Source: an uncultured Bartonella sp.
GTDB taxonomy: Bacteria; Pseudomonadota; Alphaproteobacteria; Rhizobiales; Rhizobiaceae
DNA length: 64,000 nt
Assembly: GCF_946479275.1 (NCBI RefSeq)
Contig: NZ_CAMLFE010000001.1
Coordinates: forward strand, 248,001 to 312,000
Reading direction: 5' to 3'
Below the pieces are notes generated by a model that was not told where the DNA came from, did no database searches, and saw only the letters and a program-made list of their open reading frames with translations. Shown here in pieces: positions 38,048-47,461 of this stretch. A program made the translations under genes and the position numbers. Numbering within the stretch: position 1 is the first letter of the stretch; each line of letters begins with the position of its first letter.

Positions 38048-38722
38048 GTGAGTTATCCAACAATTTACATCAATATGATCTCGGATCTCGTGTGCCCCTG
38101 GTGTTTCATTGGACGCAAGAGACTTTTTAAAGCAATAGCATCATTACCGGAAATCACCATAAAACTATCATGGACGCCGTTCCAGCTTTATCCGAATATG
38201 AAGCCGGAAGGCATTCCCTATTCAATTCATATGAAGAAAGTTCTAGGCAACCAGAATGCAATTGACGAAACCGAGCGGACGTTAACTGACCTCGGTAAAC
38301 AAGAAGATATCGAATTCGATTTTGCCGCAATCAAAACAGAGCCTAATTCTCTTGATGCCCACCGCGTGGTTTATTGGGCGTCTCAGGACAAAAAAGGTAT
38401 ACAGGAGAAGCTCATTGCCGAACTTTTTTCCCGTTTTTTTGAACAAGGGCAGAATATTGGTGATCATGCCGTATTGGTTGACGCTGCAAAAAGCGTAAGA
38501 ATGCGTTCCGACGTTGTGGAAAAATTGCTTAAGACGGACATTGATAAAGACACCATCAAGCAAGACAGCGCCCATTCCTATTATATCGGTGTACGTGGTG
38601 TGCCATCATTTATTATCGACAAAAAATATGTGGTCATGGGCGCACAACCAACCGAGGTTTTAATCGACACGATCGAACAAATTGCAGACGGCTATGAACC
38701 GGGAGCAAGTGAAGATCGGTAA
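38048..38722 (+). CDS. DsbA-family (FrnE-like) thiol-disulfide oxidoreductase
   Basis: Thioredoxin-fold protein of the FrnE subgroup. The active site CPWC lies in SDLVCPWCFIG at about residue 15, and the cis-proline loop is GVRGVPSF near residue 185. No signal peptide is present with the chosen start, so it should be cytoplasmic, as for FrnE. I chose the GTG at 38048 because AGAGGAAA lies 7 bases upstream; the longer frame back to 37952 overlaps the solute-binding gene. The length of 224 residues is normal. It starts 11 bases after the previous stop and is probably cotranscribed with it. Confidence 0.9.
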   Translation: MSYPTIYINMISDLVCPWCFIGRKRLFKAIASLPEITIKLSWTPFQLYPNMKPEGIPYSIHMKKVLGNQNAIDETERTLTDLGKQEDIEFDFAAIKTEPNSLDAHRVVYWASQDKKGIQEKLIAELFSRFFEQGQNIGDHAVLVDAAKSVRMRSDVVEKLLKTDIDKDTIKQDSAHSYYIGVRGVPSFIIDKKYVVMGAQPTEVLIDTIEQIADGYEPGASEDR

Positions 38723-38834
38723 AAGCGGCCCCGGTTATAGTCACTCTACTTATTTTTTTATCAAAAAAATCCAAAATGCTTGTTATTGCGTGATTGAAAA
38801 TAGTTTTAAATCACGTTTGAAACAGCTTACAAAT

Positions 38835-38870
38835 GAAGACGCAAAGTCTATTTCTTTGCGCCTTCTTTTG
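38835..38870 (+). terminator. Terminator between convergent dsbA-like gene and mfd
   Basis: GAAGACGCAAAG (38835-38846) pairs with CTTTGCGCCTTC (38854-38865) with one mismatch and a 7-base loop, then TTTT follows. The right arm overlaps the last codons of mfd on the opposite strand. It lies about 110 bases after the dsbA-like stop. Confidence 0.6.
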
Positions 38871-41800
38871 AAAGTTTTACGAGCTGTGTCATGACAGTTG
38901 CAGCACCGTTCAAGCGCTGATCGGCATTCGGCCAATCACGAATAAAGACCACACTTTGGTCGGGACGTATTTTTGCCATGCTTCCTTGCTCGCCAATCCA
39001 TTTGACAAGTCCAACTCCATTGGCAAAGTTGTTTTCTCTAAACTGGATAACGGCACCTTTTGGACCTGCATCCAACTTTTCAACATTGGCTTGCCGACAT
39101 AGAGCCTTGATATAAACGACCTTAAGCAAGTGCTGTACGGGAACAGGCAAGGGGCCAAATCTGTCGATCATTTCAGCACCAAACGCATCAATGTCTCCCA
39201 ATTCTTCAATTTCCGCGAGCCGACGATAGAGCGAAAGGCGCAATGGAAGGTCGGGAACATAATTATCCGGTATCATAACCGCTGTTCCTACCGAGATCTG
39301 CGGTGACCATTGGCTTTCACTCACAGCCGTACCGTCTTTCAATTCAGCAACCGCTTCTTCCAACATTTGTTGATAAAGTTCGAAACCGACTTCTTTGATA
39401 TGCCCTGATTGTTCTTCACCAAGAAGGTTGCCGGCACCCCTTATATCCATGTCGTGACTTGCAAGCTGGAAACCTGCCCCGAGGCTATCAAGAGATTGCA
39501 ATACTTTGAGGCGGCGATCCGCACCCGGTGTCAAAACTTTCTGGTTAGGAAGCGTAAACAATGCATAAGCTCTCTGCTTGGAGCGCCCTACCCGCCCACG
39601 CAATTGATAAAGAGCGGCAAGACCGAACATATCCGCACGATGAACAATCAGCGTATTGGCCGAAGGAATATCAAGTCCGGATTCAACGATACTGGTTGAA
39701 AGCAACACGTCATATTGCCCGTCATAAAAGGCATTCATGATATCATCAAGCTGGCCTGCCGGCATTTGACCATGAGCAGCTGTGACCTTCAGTTCGGGAA
39801 CGTGGTTGGCAAGAAACTCCTGAACATCCTTCAAATCCGAAATTCGCGGGCAAACATAGAAACTCTGTCCACCGCGATAATGTTCACGCATCAATGTTTC
39901 ACGTACGATCAATGGATCAAATGGCGAAACAAAGGTTCTTACCGCCATACGATCGACCGGTGGCGTTGTAATGAGCGATAACTCTCTGACACCGGTCAAG
40001 GCCAATTGCAAGGTACGAGGAATCGGAGTGGCCGAGAGTGTGAGCACATGAATATCGGTCTTCAGTTCTTTCAGACGTTCTTTCTGTTTAACGCCGAAAT
40101 TCTGTTCCTCATCAACAACCAACAATCCAAGCCGTGAAAACTGCATTGTGGCCCCAAGCAGTGCATGCGTACCGATAACAATATCGACTGTACCTTCACG
40201 TACACCATTTTTAACGGCTGCAAGCTCTTTGGCTCCGACAAGCCGCGATGCTTGTCCGATTTTTACCGGTAACCCCTGAAAGCGAGCTTGAAACGTTTTA
40301 TAATGCTGTCGCGCCAAAAGCGTTGTCGGTACCACAACAGCAACTTGATAGCCGTTTAATGCAGCAACAAATGCGGCTCTGATTGCTACCTCTGTTTTAC
40401 CGAATCCGACATCACCACAAATCAGCCGATCCATCGGTTTTCCGGCTGCGAGATCGCCAAGTACCGCATCAATAGCGCGCAATTGGTCATCCGTTTCGTC
40501 ATAAGGAAAACGGGCAACAAATTCATCATAGCTACCGGTCGGCGGAACGAGAACGGGAGCATTGCGCATCTCGCGCTCTGCCGCAATGTGAATAAGATGG
40601 CCGGCAATTTCGAGCAAACGTTTTTTAAGTTTTGCTTTTCGCGCCTGCCACGCAACGCCGCCAAGTTTATCAAGAACAACATTCGTACCTTCACCGCCGT
40701 AGCGTGACAAAAGTTCGATATTCTCGACGGGAAGAAAAAGCCGGTCTTCATCGGCATAGTGAATTTCGAGACAATCTCTGGGAACGCCGGCTGCTGTAAT
40801 CGTCTTCAAGCCGATAAAACGACCAATACCGTGATCAACGTGAACAACAATATCACCGCTATTCAACGTGGTCATATCTGAGATAAAATCGGCATTGCGC
40901 TTACGCCGACGCGCAGACCGCACAAGCCGGTCACCCAATATATCCTGCTCGGCAACAACAACCAGATCGTCAGCAACAAATCCGTGCTCGATTGTTACGA
41001 CTGCTGCAGTGATATGATCGCGCGGTGTGATTTTTACGGAATGAAGAGATGCAACCTTCTCTATTCCTTTAAGACCGTGTTCATCAAGAACCTGTAACAG
41101 GCGTTCCAACGATCCTTCGCTCCAGCCGGTAAGGAGAACCTTGTGGCCCTTTGAGCGGAGTTCCGCAACATGATCGACAACGCTTTCAAATAAATTCTTG
41201 TTTTCTGACGTGCGTTCTTCAACAAAATCCCGCCCTATCGTAACATTGCTATGAAGAACCACATGACCCGATGCTTCTGGCTTATTAAACGGGGTAAGGT
41301 CAATCCGATGCTCGACTTTTTCAGATAATGACGCAATATCTTCAGGTGTCAGATAGAGCTCTGCCGGTTTGACCGGATTATATGGTGTCGAAGAGTCTTT
41401 AGGGTCGTGTTGTTCCAAGCGGGCCTGATAATAATCTTCGATGAGTTTATTACGCTCGATCATTGCCTCTTCGGCAAGATGGTCAAACACAACCGGAATA
41501 TCGCCAATATAATCAAAAATCGTATCAAGATGTTCATAAAAAAGCGGTAGCCAATGTTCCATTCCGGAAAATCGTCTGCCTTCCGAAATTGCTTCATAAA
41601 ATGCATCATTCGGACTAGCCGCACCGAAAGATCTGATATAATTCGTGCGGAACTTACTGATCAATTCAGCCGTTAGAGTGATCTCGCTCATCGGCTCCAA
41701 AGAGAATTCTTTGAGCGTTTTTGTTGTTCTTTGGCTTGCCGGATCAAACGCACGTACTGTTTCAAGCGTATCGCCAAAAAAATCCAATCTTACAGGTGCA

Positions 41801-42351
41801 TCGCTTCCCGGTGCAAACAAATCGACAATTCCGCCTCTCACAGCAAAATCGCCAATTTCACGTACACTTGACACCCTTTCGAAACCGTTATGCTCAAGGT
41901 GATGAACAAGTTTGTCCATGTCGAGATTTTGCCCCGGTCGCGCCGTAATCGACTGGCCTTCAACCATAGAACGCGGTGGGAGCTTCTGCATAATTGCATT
42001 GGCAGTTGTCAGGATAATTGCTGGATGAGGATTTTTAAGTAGAGCTGAAATATTTGTTAGCGCCGACATCCGCTTTGCCGAAATTGCGGGATTGGGCGAA
42101 ACGCGATCATAGGGGAGACAATCCCATGAGGGCAATTGCACCACCGGCATTTGTGGCTCGATAAAATTCAAAGCATGCGTCAGATCATCAAGTTTCTGCC
42201 CATCGCGTGCGATATAAAGAATTGGTCCCTGACCTCCGATTTCCGCCGCAATTTTATATATCGCAAATGGTTCGTATCCGGAGACGACACCATCAAAACT
42301 CAGATATTGTGGTAAATTTTCAGTAGCGAAGTTTTTTTTAAATATCGACAT
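38848..42351 (-). CDS. mfd: Transcription-repair coupling factor
   Basis: DNA translocase that removes stalled RNA polymerase and recruits UvrA. The 1167-residue product contains the UvrB-like N-terminal domains, the RNA-polymerase interaction segment (DIVVHVDHGIGRFIGL near residue 500), and RecG-like helicase motifs. These are Walker A GDVGFGKTEVA near residue 645, VVDEEQNFGVKQKE as motif II, and LSATPIPRTLQLA as motif III. A C-terminal D7 region follows. It begins 3 bases after the sdhE stop. No clear Shine-Dalgarno is visible. Confidence 0.97.
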   Translation of the reverse strand: MSIFKKNFATENLPQYLSFDGVVSGYEPFAIYKIAAEIGGQGPILYIARDGQKLDDLTHALNFIEPQMPVVQLPSWDCLPYDRVSPNPAISAKRMSALTNISALLKNPHPAIILTTANAIMQKLPPRSMVEGQSITARPGQNLDMDKLVHHLEHNGFERVSSVREIGDFAVRGGIVDLFAPGSDAPVRLDFFGDTLETVRAFDPASQRTTKTLKEFSLEPMSEITLTAELISKFRTNYIRSFGAASPNDAFYEAISEGRRFSGMEHWLPLFYEHLDTIFDYIGDIPVVFDHLAEEAMIERNKLIEDYYQARLEQHDPKDSSTPYNPVKPAELYLTPEDIASLSEKVEHRIDLTPFNKPEASGHVVLHSNVTIGRDFVEERTSENKNLFESVVDHVAELRSKGHKVLLTGWSEGSLERLLQVLDEHGLKGIEKVASLHSVKITPRDHITAAVVTIEHGFVADDLVVVAEQDILGDRLVRSARRRKRNADFISDMTTLNSGDIVVHVDHGIGRFIGLKTITAAGVPRDCLEIHYADEDRLFLPVENIELLSRYGGEGTNVVLDKLGGVAWQARKAKLKKRLLEIAGHLIHIAAEREMRNAPVLVPPTGSYDEFVARFPYDETDDQLRAIDAVLGDLAAGKPMDRLICGDVGFGKTEVAIRAAFVAALNGYQVAVVVPTTLLARQHYKTFQARFQGLPVKIGQASRLVGAKELAAVKNGVREGTVDIVIGTHALLGATMQFSRLGLLVVDEEQNFGVKQKERLKELKTDIHVLTLSATPIPRTLQLALTGVRELSLITTPPVDRMAVRTFVSPFDPLIVRETLMREHYRGGQSFYVCPRISDLKDVQEFLANHVPELKVTAAHGQMPAGQLDDIMNAFYDGQYDVLLSTSIVESGLDIPSANTLIVHRADMFGLAALYQLRGRVGRSKQRAYALFTLPNQKVLTPGADRRLKVLQSLDSLGAGFQLASHDMDIRGAGNLLGEEQSGHIKEVGFELYQQMLEEAVAELKDGTAVSESQWSPQISVGTAVMIPDNYVPDLPLRLSLYRRLAEIEELGDIDAFGAEMIDRFGPLPVPVQHLLKVVYIKALCRQANVEKLDAGPKGAVIQFRENNFANGVGLVKWIGEQGSMAKIRPDQSVVFIRDWPNADQRLNGAATVMTQLVKLSKEGAKK

Positions 42352-42354
42352 AAC

Positions 42355-42648
42355 TTAAGCGTTAAAATCCATGCGCGTGCGGTAATCCAGAATATCGCGA
42401 AAAAGCGGCGAATCCACATCATAAGGTACAGGCACTTCGCCTGTTACCCAAGTCAATAAATCCCTGTCTTCAAAGGACATGATATATTCAAGCTCATCCA
42501 TGGCTTTTTCGTCCAACTTCATAATATGTGCATCAACATATTGTCCGAAGACCAGATCCATTTCGCGAATTCCGCGATGCCATGCGCGAAACACAAGCCG
42601 CCGTTGCCTTGCATTCAGCTTACTGTTATCGACTTTCGAGCCTGTCAT
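42355..42648 (-). CDS. sdhE: Succinate dehydrogenase assembly factor SdhE
   Basis: Small protein needed for covalent flavinylation of succinate dehydrogenase. The hallmark RGxxE motif is seen in WHRGIREMDLVFGQY near residue 24, followed by FEDRDLLTWVTGE. The ATG at 42648 (97 residues) is preferred to an in-frame GTG one codon upstream because GGAGG then sits 5 bases away. The sdhE-mfd neighbourhood is common in Rhizobiales. In many of these genomes recG lies divergently upstream; here azlC occupies that position. Confidence 0.92.
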   Translation of the reverse strand: MTGSKVDNSKLNARQRRLVFRAWHRGIREMDLVFGQYVDAHIMKLDEKAMDELEYIMSFEDRDLLTWVTGEVPVPYDVDSPLFRDILDYRTRMDFNA

Positions 42649-42804
42649 CACATCCTCCGGTTCAACATGATATGGAAGCTTGTTCTATATTACGCTAGCG
42701 ATCAGCTTTCAATAATTCGTTGTTTGACAATAGTCCAAATATGTAAACATGTATAGGAAGACGTCATTTCAAAAGACGTTGAATATGAATTGAGTCTTTG
42801 AATA

Positions 42805-43524
42805 ATGGATAAAAGCCGCTGGCGTCTTTTCAAACAAGGTGTCGTTGCCTGCATTCCGACCTTGCTCGGATATTGGGCGATCGGTTTTGCTTGCGGTGCT
42901 ATTGGTGCGGTATCGGGCTTTAGCATTTTACAGATTTTCTGTTTAAGTACATTTGTCTACGCAGGGTCTGCGCAATTTCTGTTTTATTCAATGGCATCCA
43001 CAGGTGCCGGATTAGTGCAAATCGCGTTAGGTGTAGTATTCATCAATATGCGTTATCTTTTAATCAACACCTATATGGCGCAATATTTTTCACACGCCAA
43101 TCGGCTTGAAAAGCTTGTTGGCGGCTTTTTGATGACTGACGAAACTTTTGGCGTTGCGTCACAATATGCTCGCACTCACGGTAATGTTCTCCCATTTTCA
43201 TGGCTATTCGGACTTAATATCACAGCCTGGCTGAGCTGGATTGCTGCAACACTTGTCGGAACCTTATTTGCGGCATCGCTACCCGATTGGTTAAAAGACA
43301 GCTTGAGTTTCAGCCTCGTAGGTATGTTTATCGGTCTTCTATTGCTTGGATGGTATGCAAGCCAGACCAAAAAAATTGATATCGTTGTGATTATCGTCGC
43401 AATGGCAATTGTTACTTTTTCACATGGTATAATTGCAGCAAATCCATCGTCAATCATCGCTACTCTTATTGCTGCGACCATTGGTATGTTTATGCTTCTC
43501 AAGTCGGGGAGTAACAAGATATAA
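42805..43524 (+). CDS. azlC: AzlC-family branched-chain amino acid exporter, large subunit
   Basis: Inner-membrane protein with seven to eight hydrophobic segments. The conserved N-terminal GVVACIPTLLGYWAIGFACG, FVYAGSAQFL near residue 50 and NMRYLLI near residue 76 identify AzlC. With AzlD it exports branched-chain or related amino acids. The length of 239 residues is typical. It overlaps azlD by one base (TAATG). Confidence 0.92.
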   Translation: MDKSRWRLFKQGVVACIPTLLGYWAIGFACGAIGAVSGFSILQIFCLSTFVYAGSAQFLFYSMASTGAGLVQIALGVVFINMRYLLINTYMAQYFSHANRLEKLVGGFLMTDETFGVASQYARTHGNVLPFSWLFGLNITAWLSWIAATLVGTLFAASLPDWLKDSLSFSLVGMFIGLLLLGWYASQTKKIDIVVIIVAMAIVTFSHGIIAANPSSIIATLIAATIGMFMLLKSGSNKI

Positions 43525-43838
43525 TGATGGAACATATTGGATTGGGCATTGCAGTTGCAACAGCGGTAACCGCGCTCATCAAAATCGTGCCGATCGTGGC
43601 GTTGGCTCACAGGCCATTTCCACGGCTTTTTCGTTATTGGCTGAATTTTGTTCCCGCTGCTGTTCTGTCGGCTATTATCGTTGCTGAAATTCTTGAAAAA
43701 CCGGAACCAACCAGCTTCGGCATTTCGGTTGCTCTTTTGAGTACAATTGTTTCACTTATTGCAGGTATCGTGACGCGAAGCCTTTTTGTGACAGTCGTCA
43801 TCAGTATATTAGCTTATCTCGTATTCCAAAACATTTGA
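43524..43838 (+). CDS. azlD: AzlD-family branched-chain amino acid exporter, small subunit
   Basis: A 104-residue membrane protein with four hydrophobic segments. The motif IVALAHRPFPRLFRYWLNFVP is the AzlD signature. Its ATG overlaps the azlC stop by one base, with GGGAG upstream inside azlC, so the two subunits are translationally coupled. The pair is an isolated two-gene operon divergent from sdhE. No Lrp-type regulator lies beside it. Confidence 0.9.
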   Translation: MMEHIGLGIAVATAVTALIKIVPIVALAHRPFPRLFRYWLNFVPAAVLSAIIVAEILEKPEPTSFGISVALLSTIVSLIAGIVTRSLFVTVVISILAYLVFQNI

Positions 43839-43892
43839 CGATATTTCTGTTTCAAAAAATATATTGGATATCTTGGGTTTATGAATAAAACT

Positions 43893-44573
43893 TCAAGGAA
43901 GCTCAATAATCTTGCCGGCCTTAAGTGTTATGCGCCGGTCCATTTGTTTTGCAAGAGACAGATTGTGCGTTGCAATGAGAGCAGCCAACCCCGATTGACG
44001 AACCAAAGCTGCCAAAGCCTGGAAAACATATGCCGACGTGACAGGATCAAGATTGCCTGTCGGTTCATCCGCCAAGAGAATTGACGGTGCGTTGGCAACA
44101 GCACGGGCAATGGCCACACGTTGCTGCTCGCCACCAGAAAGTTCGGATGGGCGATGCTTGGCGCGATGGCCTACACGTAAGTAAGTCAGCAACTTCAATC
44201 CGCGGTCAGCAGCTTCCGAACGCTTAAGTCCTGCGATCATCTGCGGTATCATCACATTTTCCAGAGCAGTAAATTCCGGCAACAAGTGATGGAACTGGTA
44301 AACAAAACCGATATCATTGCGGCGTATTGCGGTACGGTCGTTATCAGACAAATTGGAACAAGAATGTCCACGCAACACAACGTCTCCGCCATTGGGACGT
44401 TCGAGAAGTCCGGCAATGTGTAACAAAGTAGATTTACCGGCACCGGATGGAGCTACAAGGGCAACAGTCTGGCCCTGTTCAAGTGAAAAGTTAGCTTTAT
44501 CGAGAATAACCAGAGGTCTATCACTATCAAGATAACGTCGGTCAATGTTCACAAGTTGCAACAGCGAGGCCAT
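43893..44573 (-). CDS. lolD: Lipoprotein-releasing system ATPase LolD
   Basis: ATPase of the LolCDE complex that extracts mature lipoproteins from the inner membrane. Walker A is APSGAGKST near residue 38, the signature is [14 protein letters not shown] near residue 145, Walker B is [12 protein letters not shown], and the switch region contains ATHN. The length of 226 residues is standard. It overlaps lolC by one base (TAATG). Confidence 0.94.
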   Translation of the reverse strand: MASLLQLVNIDRRYLDSDRPLVILDKANFSLEQGQTVALVAPSGAGKSTLLHIAGLLERPNGGDVVLRGHSCSNLSDNDRTAIRRNDIGFVYQFHHLLPEFTALENVMIPQMIAGLKRSEAADRGLKLLTYLRVGHRAKHRPSELSGGEQQRVAIARAVANAPSILLADEPTGNLDPVTSAYVFQALAALVRQSGLAALIATHNLSLAKQMDRRITLKAGKIIELP

Positions 44574-45853
44574 TATTCATACCTCAAAGCTTGCACCGGA
44601 TCGAGCTTTGCAGCACGCCAAGCCGGTATGAGCGTCGCCAGAAAGGAAAGGAAAAGCGCCATGAACACAACCATCAGCGTTTGCCCCCATTCCAGACGCG
44701 CCGGTAGTTTCGTCAGGAAATAAAGCTGCGGGTTAAAGACATCAACATTAAACAGCCACGAGACAAAATCCTGAATGTGACCGATATTCTCACATGTCAG
44801 CACACCTAACAAAAGTCCGAAGATTGTTCCTATCACTCCAATTACCATGCCTGTCATGATAAATATGCGCATGACAGCACTTTGTTTGGCACCCATAGTG
44901 CGCAAAATAGCGATATCATGCCCCTTATCCTTGACCAACATGATGAGGCCTGAAATGATATTCAATGCAGCAACAAGAACAATCAACGATAGAATGAAGA
45001 ACATAACATTGCGTTCGACTTGCAGTGCCGAGAAAAACGCCTGATTCCTCGACCGCCAATCAATAGAGTAAACTTGCCTACCGACAGTTTTTTCAATTTC
45101 CGGCGTTATTGAGGAGACCGCATCAGGATTATTCAAAAAGATTTCCAACGACTGTACTTTATTTCCCAAGTTGAAGAAAGCTTGTGCTTCTTTCAATGGC
45201 ATAAAGACAAAAATCGTATCATATTCCGACATACCAACATTGAAGATAGCCGAGACTTTGTAGGCTTTAACACGCGGATTAACACCGAAAGGCGTTACAT
45301 CGCCATCGGGCGTAATAATCCGGATATCGCTTCCCACCGAAAGCCCAAGCTTTTCAGCCATACCACTACCGATTGCAACTCCATCCTGCTTATCGAAGTC
45401 ATCCAGACTGCCAAACTTTATATTTTTTGTAACCGTTGTGAGTTTGTCTAGATCCTGTTTGCGCACTCCGCGAACCAATGCACCCGTTCCTCCTGTTGCA
45501 TCGCCTTGCGCCAAGGCCTGCCCCTCAATCACGGGAAGAGCAAATTTAACACCATCAACGCCTTCAATACGTGGAATAAGGGTATTGTAATCGGTAAAAT
45601 CACTATCGATTGCCTGAATAACAAGATGGCCATTCATACCCAAAATGCGATCAAGCAATTCTGTTCTGAAACCATTCATCACGGCCATCACAACGATCAA
45701 CGCAAAAACACCAAGCATGATACCGATCAGCGATATAATCGATATCACTGATGTAAAGATCTGTTTCTTGTTAGGAAGCATATAGCGAAATGCAATCATC
45801 CATTCATAGGACGAAAATCCTAACCGACTACTACCCTTGGCTCTCGTAGTCAT
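44573..45853 (-). CDS. lolC: Lipoprotein-releasing system permease LolC/LolE type
   Basis: MacB/FtsX-type permease with four transmembrane helices: one near residue 40, then three after residue 270. A large periplasmic domain lies between them. [20 protein letters not shown] and the C-terminal [17 protein letters not shown] are family hallmarks. Alphaproteobacteria usually have a single LolC/E homologue, so it probably forms a homodimer. The ATG at 45853 (426 residues) shares one base with the proS stop (TGATG) and has GGAGG upstream; an in-frame TTG one codon earlier is less likely. Confidence 0.93.
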   Translation of the reverse strand: MTTRAKGSSRLGFSSYEWMIAFRYMLPNKKQIFTSVISIISLIGIMLGVFALIVVMAVMNGFRTELLDRILGMNGHLVIQAIDSDFTDYNTLIPRIEGVDGVKFALPVIEGQALAQGDATGGTGALVRGVRKQDLDKLTTVTKNIKFGSLDDFDKQDGVAIGSGMAEKLGLSVGSDIRIITPDGDVTPFGVNPRVKAYKVSAIFNVGMSEYDTIFVFMPLKEAQAFFNLGNKVQSLEIFLNNPDAVSSITPEIEKTVGRQVYSIDWRSRNQAFFSALQVERNVMFFILSLIVLVAALNIISGLIMLVKDKGHDIAILRTMGAKQSAVMRIFIMTGMVIGVIGTIFGLLLGVLTCENIGHIQDFVSWLFNVDVFNPQLYFLTKLPARLEWGQTLMVVFMALFLSFLATLIPAWRAAKLDPVQALRYE

Positions 45854-47178
45854 CAAGCCTCCGTTAAGCGTTTCAAAGCCACATCAAACGGAAGAACCTC
45901 TTTATGTCCGGTTTTGCGGTCTTTTATTTCGACTTCGTTTTGAGCAGCGTTTTTCGGACCAATGATAATTTGTGTCGGTAGTCCGATAAGATCCATTGTT
46001 GCAAATTTGGAGCCCGCTCTTTCCTGCGTATCGTCAAGCAAAGGATCAAAACCTGCATTAATCAATGATGAATAGACTTTTTCACTTAGATCATCGCATT
46101 TCGCGTCGCCCGGTTTCATATTTATGATACCGAAATCGAAAGGTGACATTGCACGTGGCCAGATGATGCCGTTGTCATCATGCGAAGCTTCGATTGCCGC
46201 AGCTACCAATCGTGATGGGCCAATTCCATACGATCCCATTGATACAGGATGTTCTTGACCGTCCGGCCCCATAACTGTGGCGTGCATCGGAAGCGAATAT
46301 TTGGTACCAAAATGGAAGATATGACCGACTTCAATTCCTCTTGCGGCTATCTGGTCGCACTGAGGAACCTTGCCCCAGAGCTCTTCATTGTGCATTTCGT
46401 CAGTTGCCGCATAGGGTGTTGTCCACTTTTTGACGATATCTGCCATAGCGGCATCGTCTGAAAAATCGACATCAGCCGAGGGAACATCCATATCAAGAAA
46501 ATGCTTGTCGCAATAAACAGCACTTTCGCCGGTATCGGCTAAAATGATAAACTCATGGCTCAGATTACCACCAATCGGCCCTGTATCAGCGCGCATCGGA
46601 ATTGCTCTAAGCCCTGTGCGGGCGAAGGTGCGTAAATAGGAAACAAACACACGATTATAGGCAGCTTTTGCTCCCTCATAATCAATATCGAAGGAATAGC
46701 CATCCTTCATTAGGAATTCGCGAGACCTCATAACCCCGAAACGAGGACGGATTTCATCGCGAAATTTCCATTGAATATGATAAAGATTAAGCGGAAGATT
46801 TTTATAAGACTTTATGTGTGCTCTGAAGATATCGGTGATGACTTCCTCGTTGGTTGGACCATAAAGAAGTTCACGTTCCTGCCTGTCTTTGATGCGCAGC
46901 ATTTCCAATCCGTAAGCGTCATAACGACCGCTCTCACGCCACAAATCAGCCGATTGTATGGTTGGCATCCAGATTTCAAGTGCACCGGCACGATTTTGTT
47001 CTTCGCGGATAATGTTGCAAACTTTATCCAGTACTTTTTTCCCAAGCGGTAGCCAAGCATAAATGCCTGCCGCCTGTTGGCGGATCATACCGGCACGCAA
47101 CATCAGACGGTGGGAAGCAATTTCTGCTTCTTTCGGATTTTCTTTAAGTATAGGCAAAAAATAACGAGATAGACGCAT
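45853..47178 (-). CDS. proS: Proline--tRNA ligase, short alphaproteobacterial form
   Basis: Class II synthetase charging tRNA-Pro. The 441-residue length shows that the INS editing domain between motifs 2 and 3 is absent, as in other alphaproteobacteria. Motif 1 is in [22 protein letters not shown], motif 2 is the [21 protein letters not shown] segment near residue 145, and motif 3 is in [13 protein letters not shown] near residue 320. It is the first gene of the proS-lolC-lolD run; the promoter should be in the 170 bases between its start and the rnj terminator. Confidence 0.96.
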   Translation of the reverse strand: MRLSRYFLPILKENPKEAEIASHRLMLRAGMIRQQAAGIYAWLPLGKKVLDKVCNIIREEQNRAGALEIWMPTIQSADLWRESGRYDAYGLEMLRIKDRQERELLYGPTNEEVITDIFRAHIKSYKNLPLNLYHIQWKFRDEIRPRFGVMRSREFLMKDGYSFDIDYEGAKAAYNRVFVSYLRTFARTGLRAIPMRADTGPIGGNLSHEFIILADTGESAVYCDKHFLDMDVPSADVDFSDDAAMADIVKKWTTPYAATDEMHNEELWGKVPQCDQIAARGIEVGHIFHFGTKYSLPMHATVMGPDGQEHPVSMGSYGIGPSRLVAAAIEASHDDNGIIWPRAMSPFDFGIINMKPGDAKCDDLSEKVYSSLINAGFDPLLDDTQERAGSKFATMDLIGLPTQIIIGPKNAAQNEVEIKDRKTGHKEVLPFDVALKRLTEA

Positions 47179-47344
47179 CGACTATTAAAATTCCATCAAT
47201 TGCTCTTCGAATCGGAGCGGATTATCAGTATTTGTTAACCATAGCGGCTAACAACACGCTTGAAAATAGAAACAATCCGGGATCAAGAGCTTTTTGCTAA
47301 AAATATGTTTTTGGGGATCTGCAAACTTAATTATCGAGATCGCG

Positions 47345-47372
47345 AAAACGATCACTTTCAGTGATCTTTTCA
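47345..47372. terminator. Bidirectional terminator between rnj and proS
   Basis: GATCACT (47350-47356) pairs with AGTGATC (47360-47366) around TTC, and flanking A and T tracts extend the pairing. On the plus strand TTTT follows, and on the minus strand GTTTT. It lies about 100 bases after the rnj stop and ends the nuo-birA-rnj transcript before proS. Confidence 0.65.
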
Positions 47373-47461
47373 TTGCTATAAAAAATATTATCGTTCAGGC
47401 AATTTCTTGTCCGATTATTATTCACAAAAAACTTGCTCCTAGTTCTCCTCGATTGGAGTAT

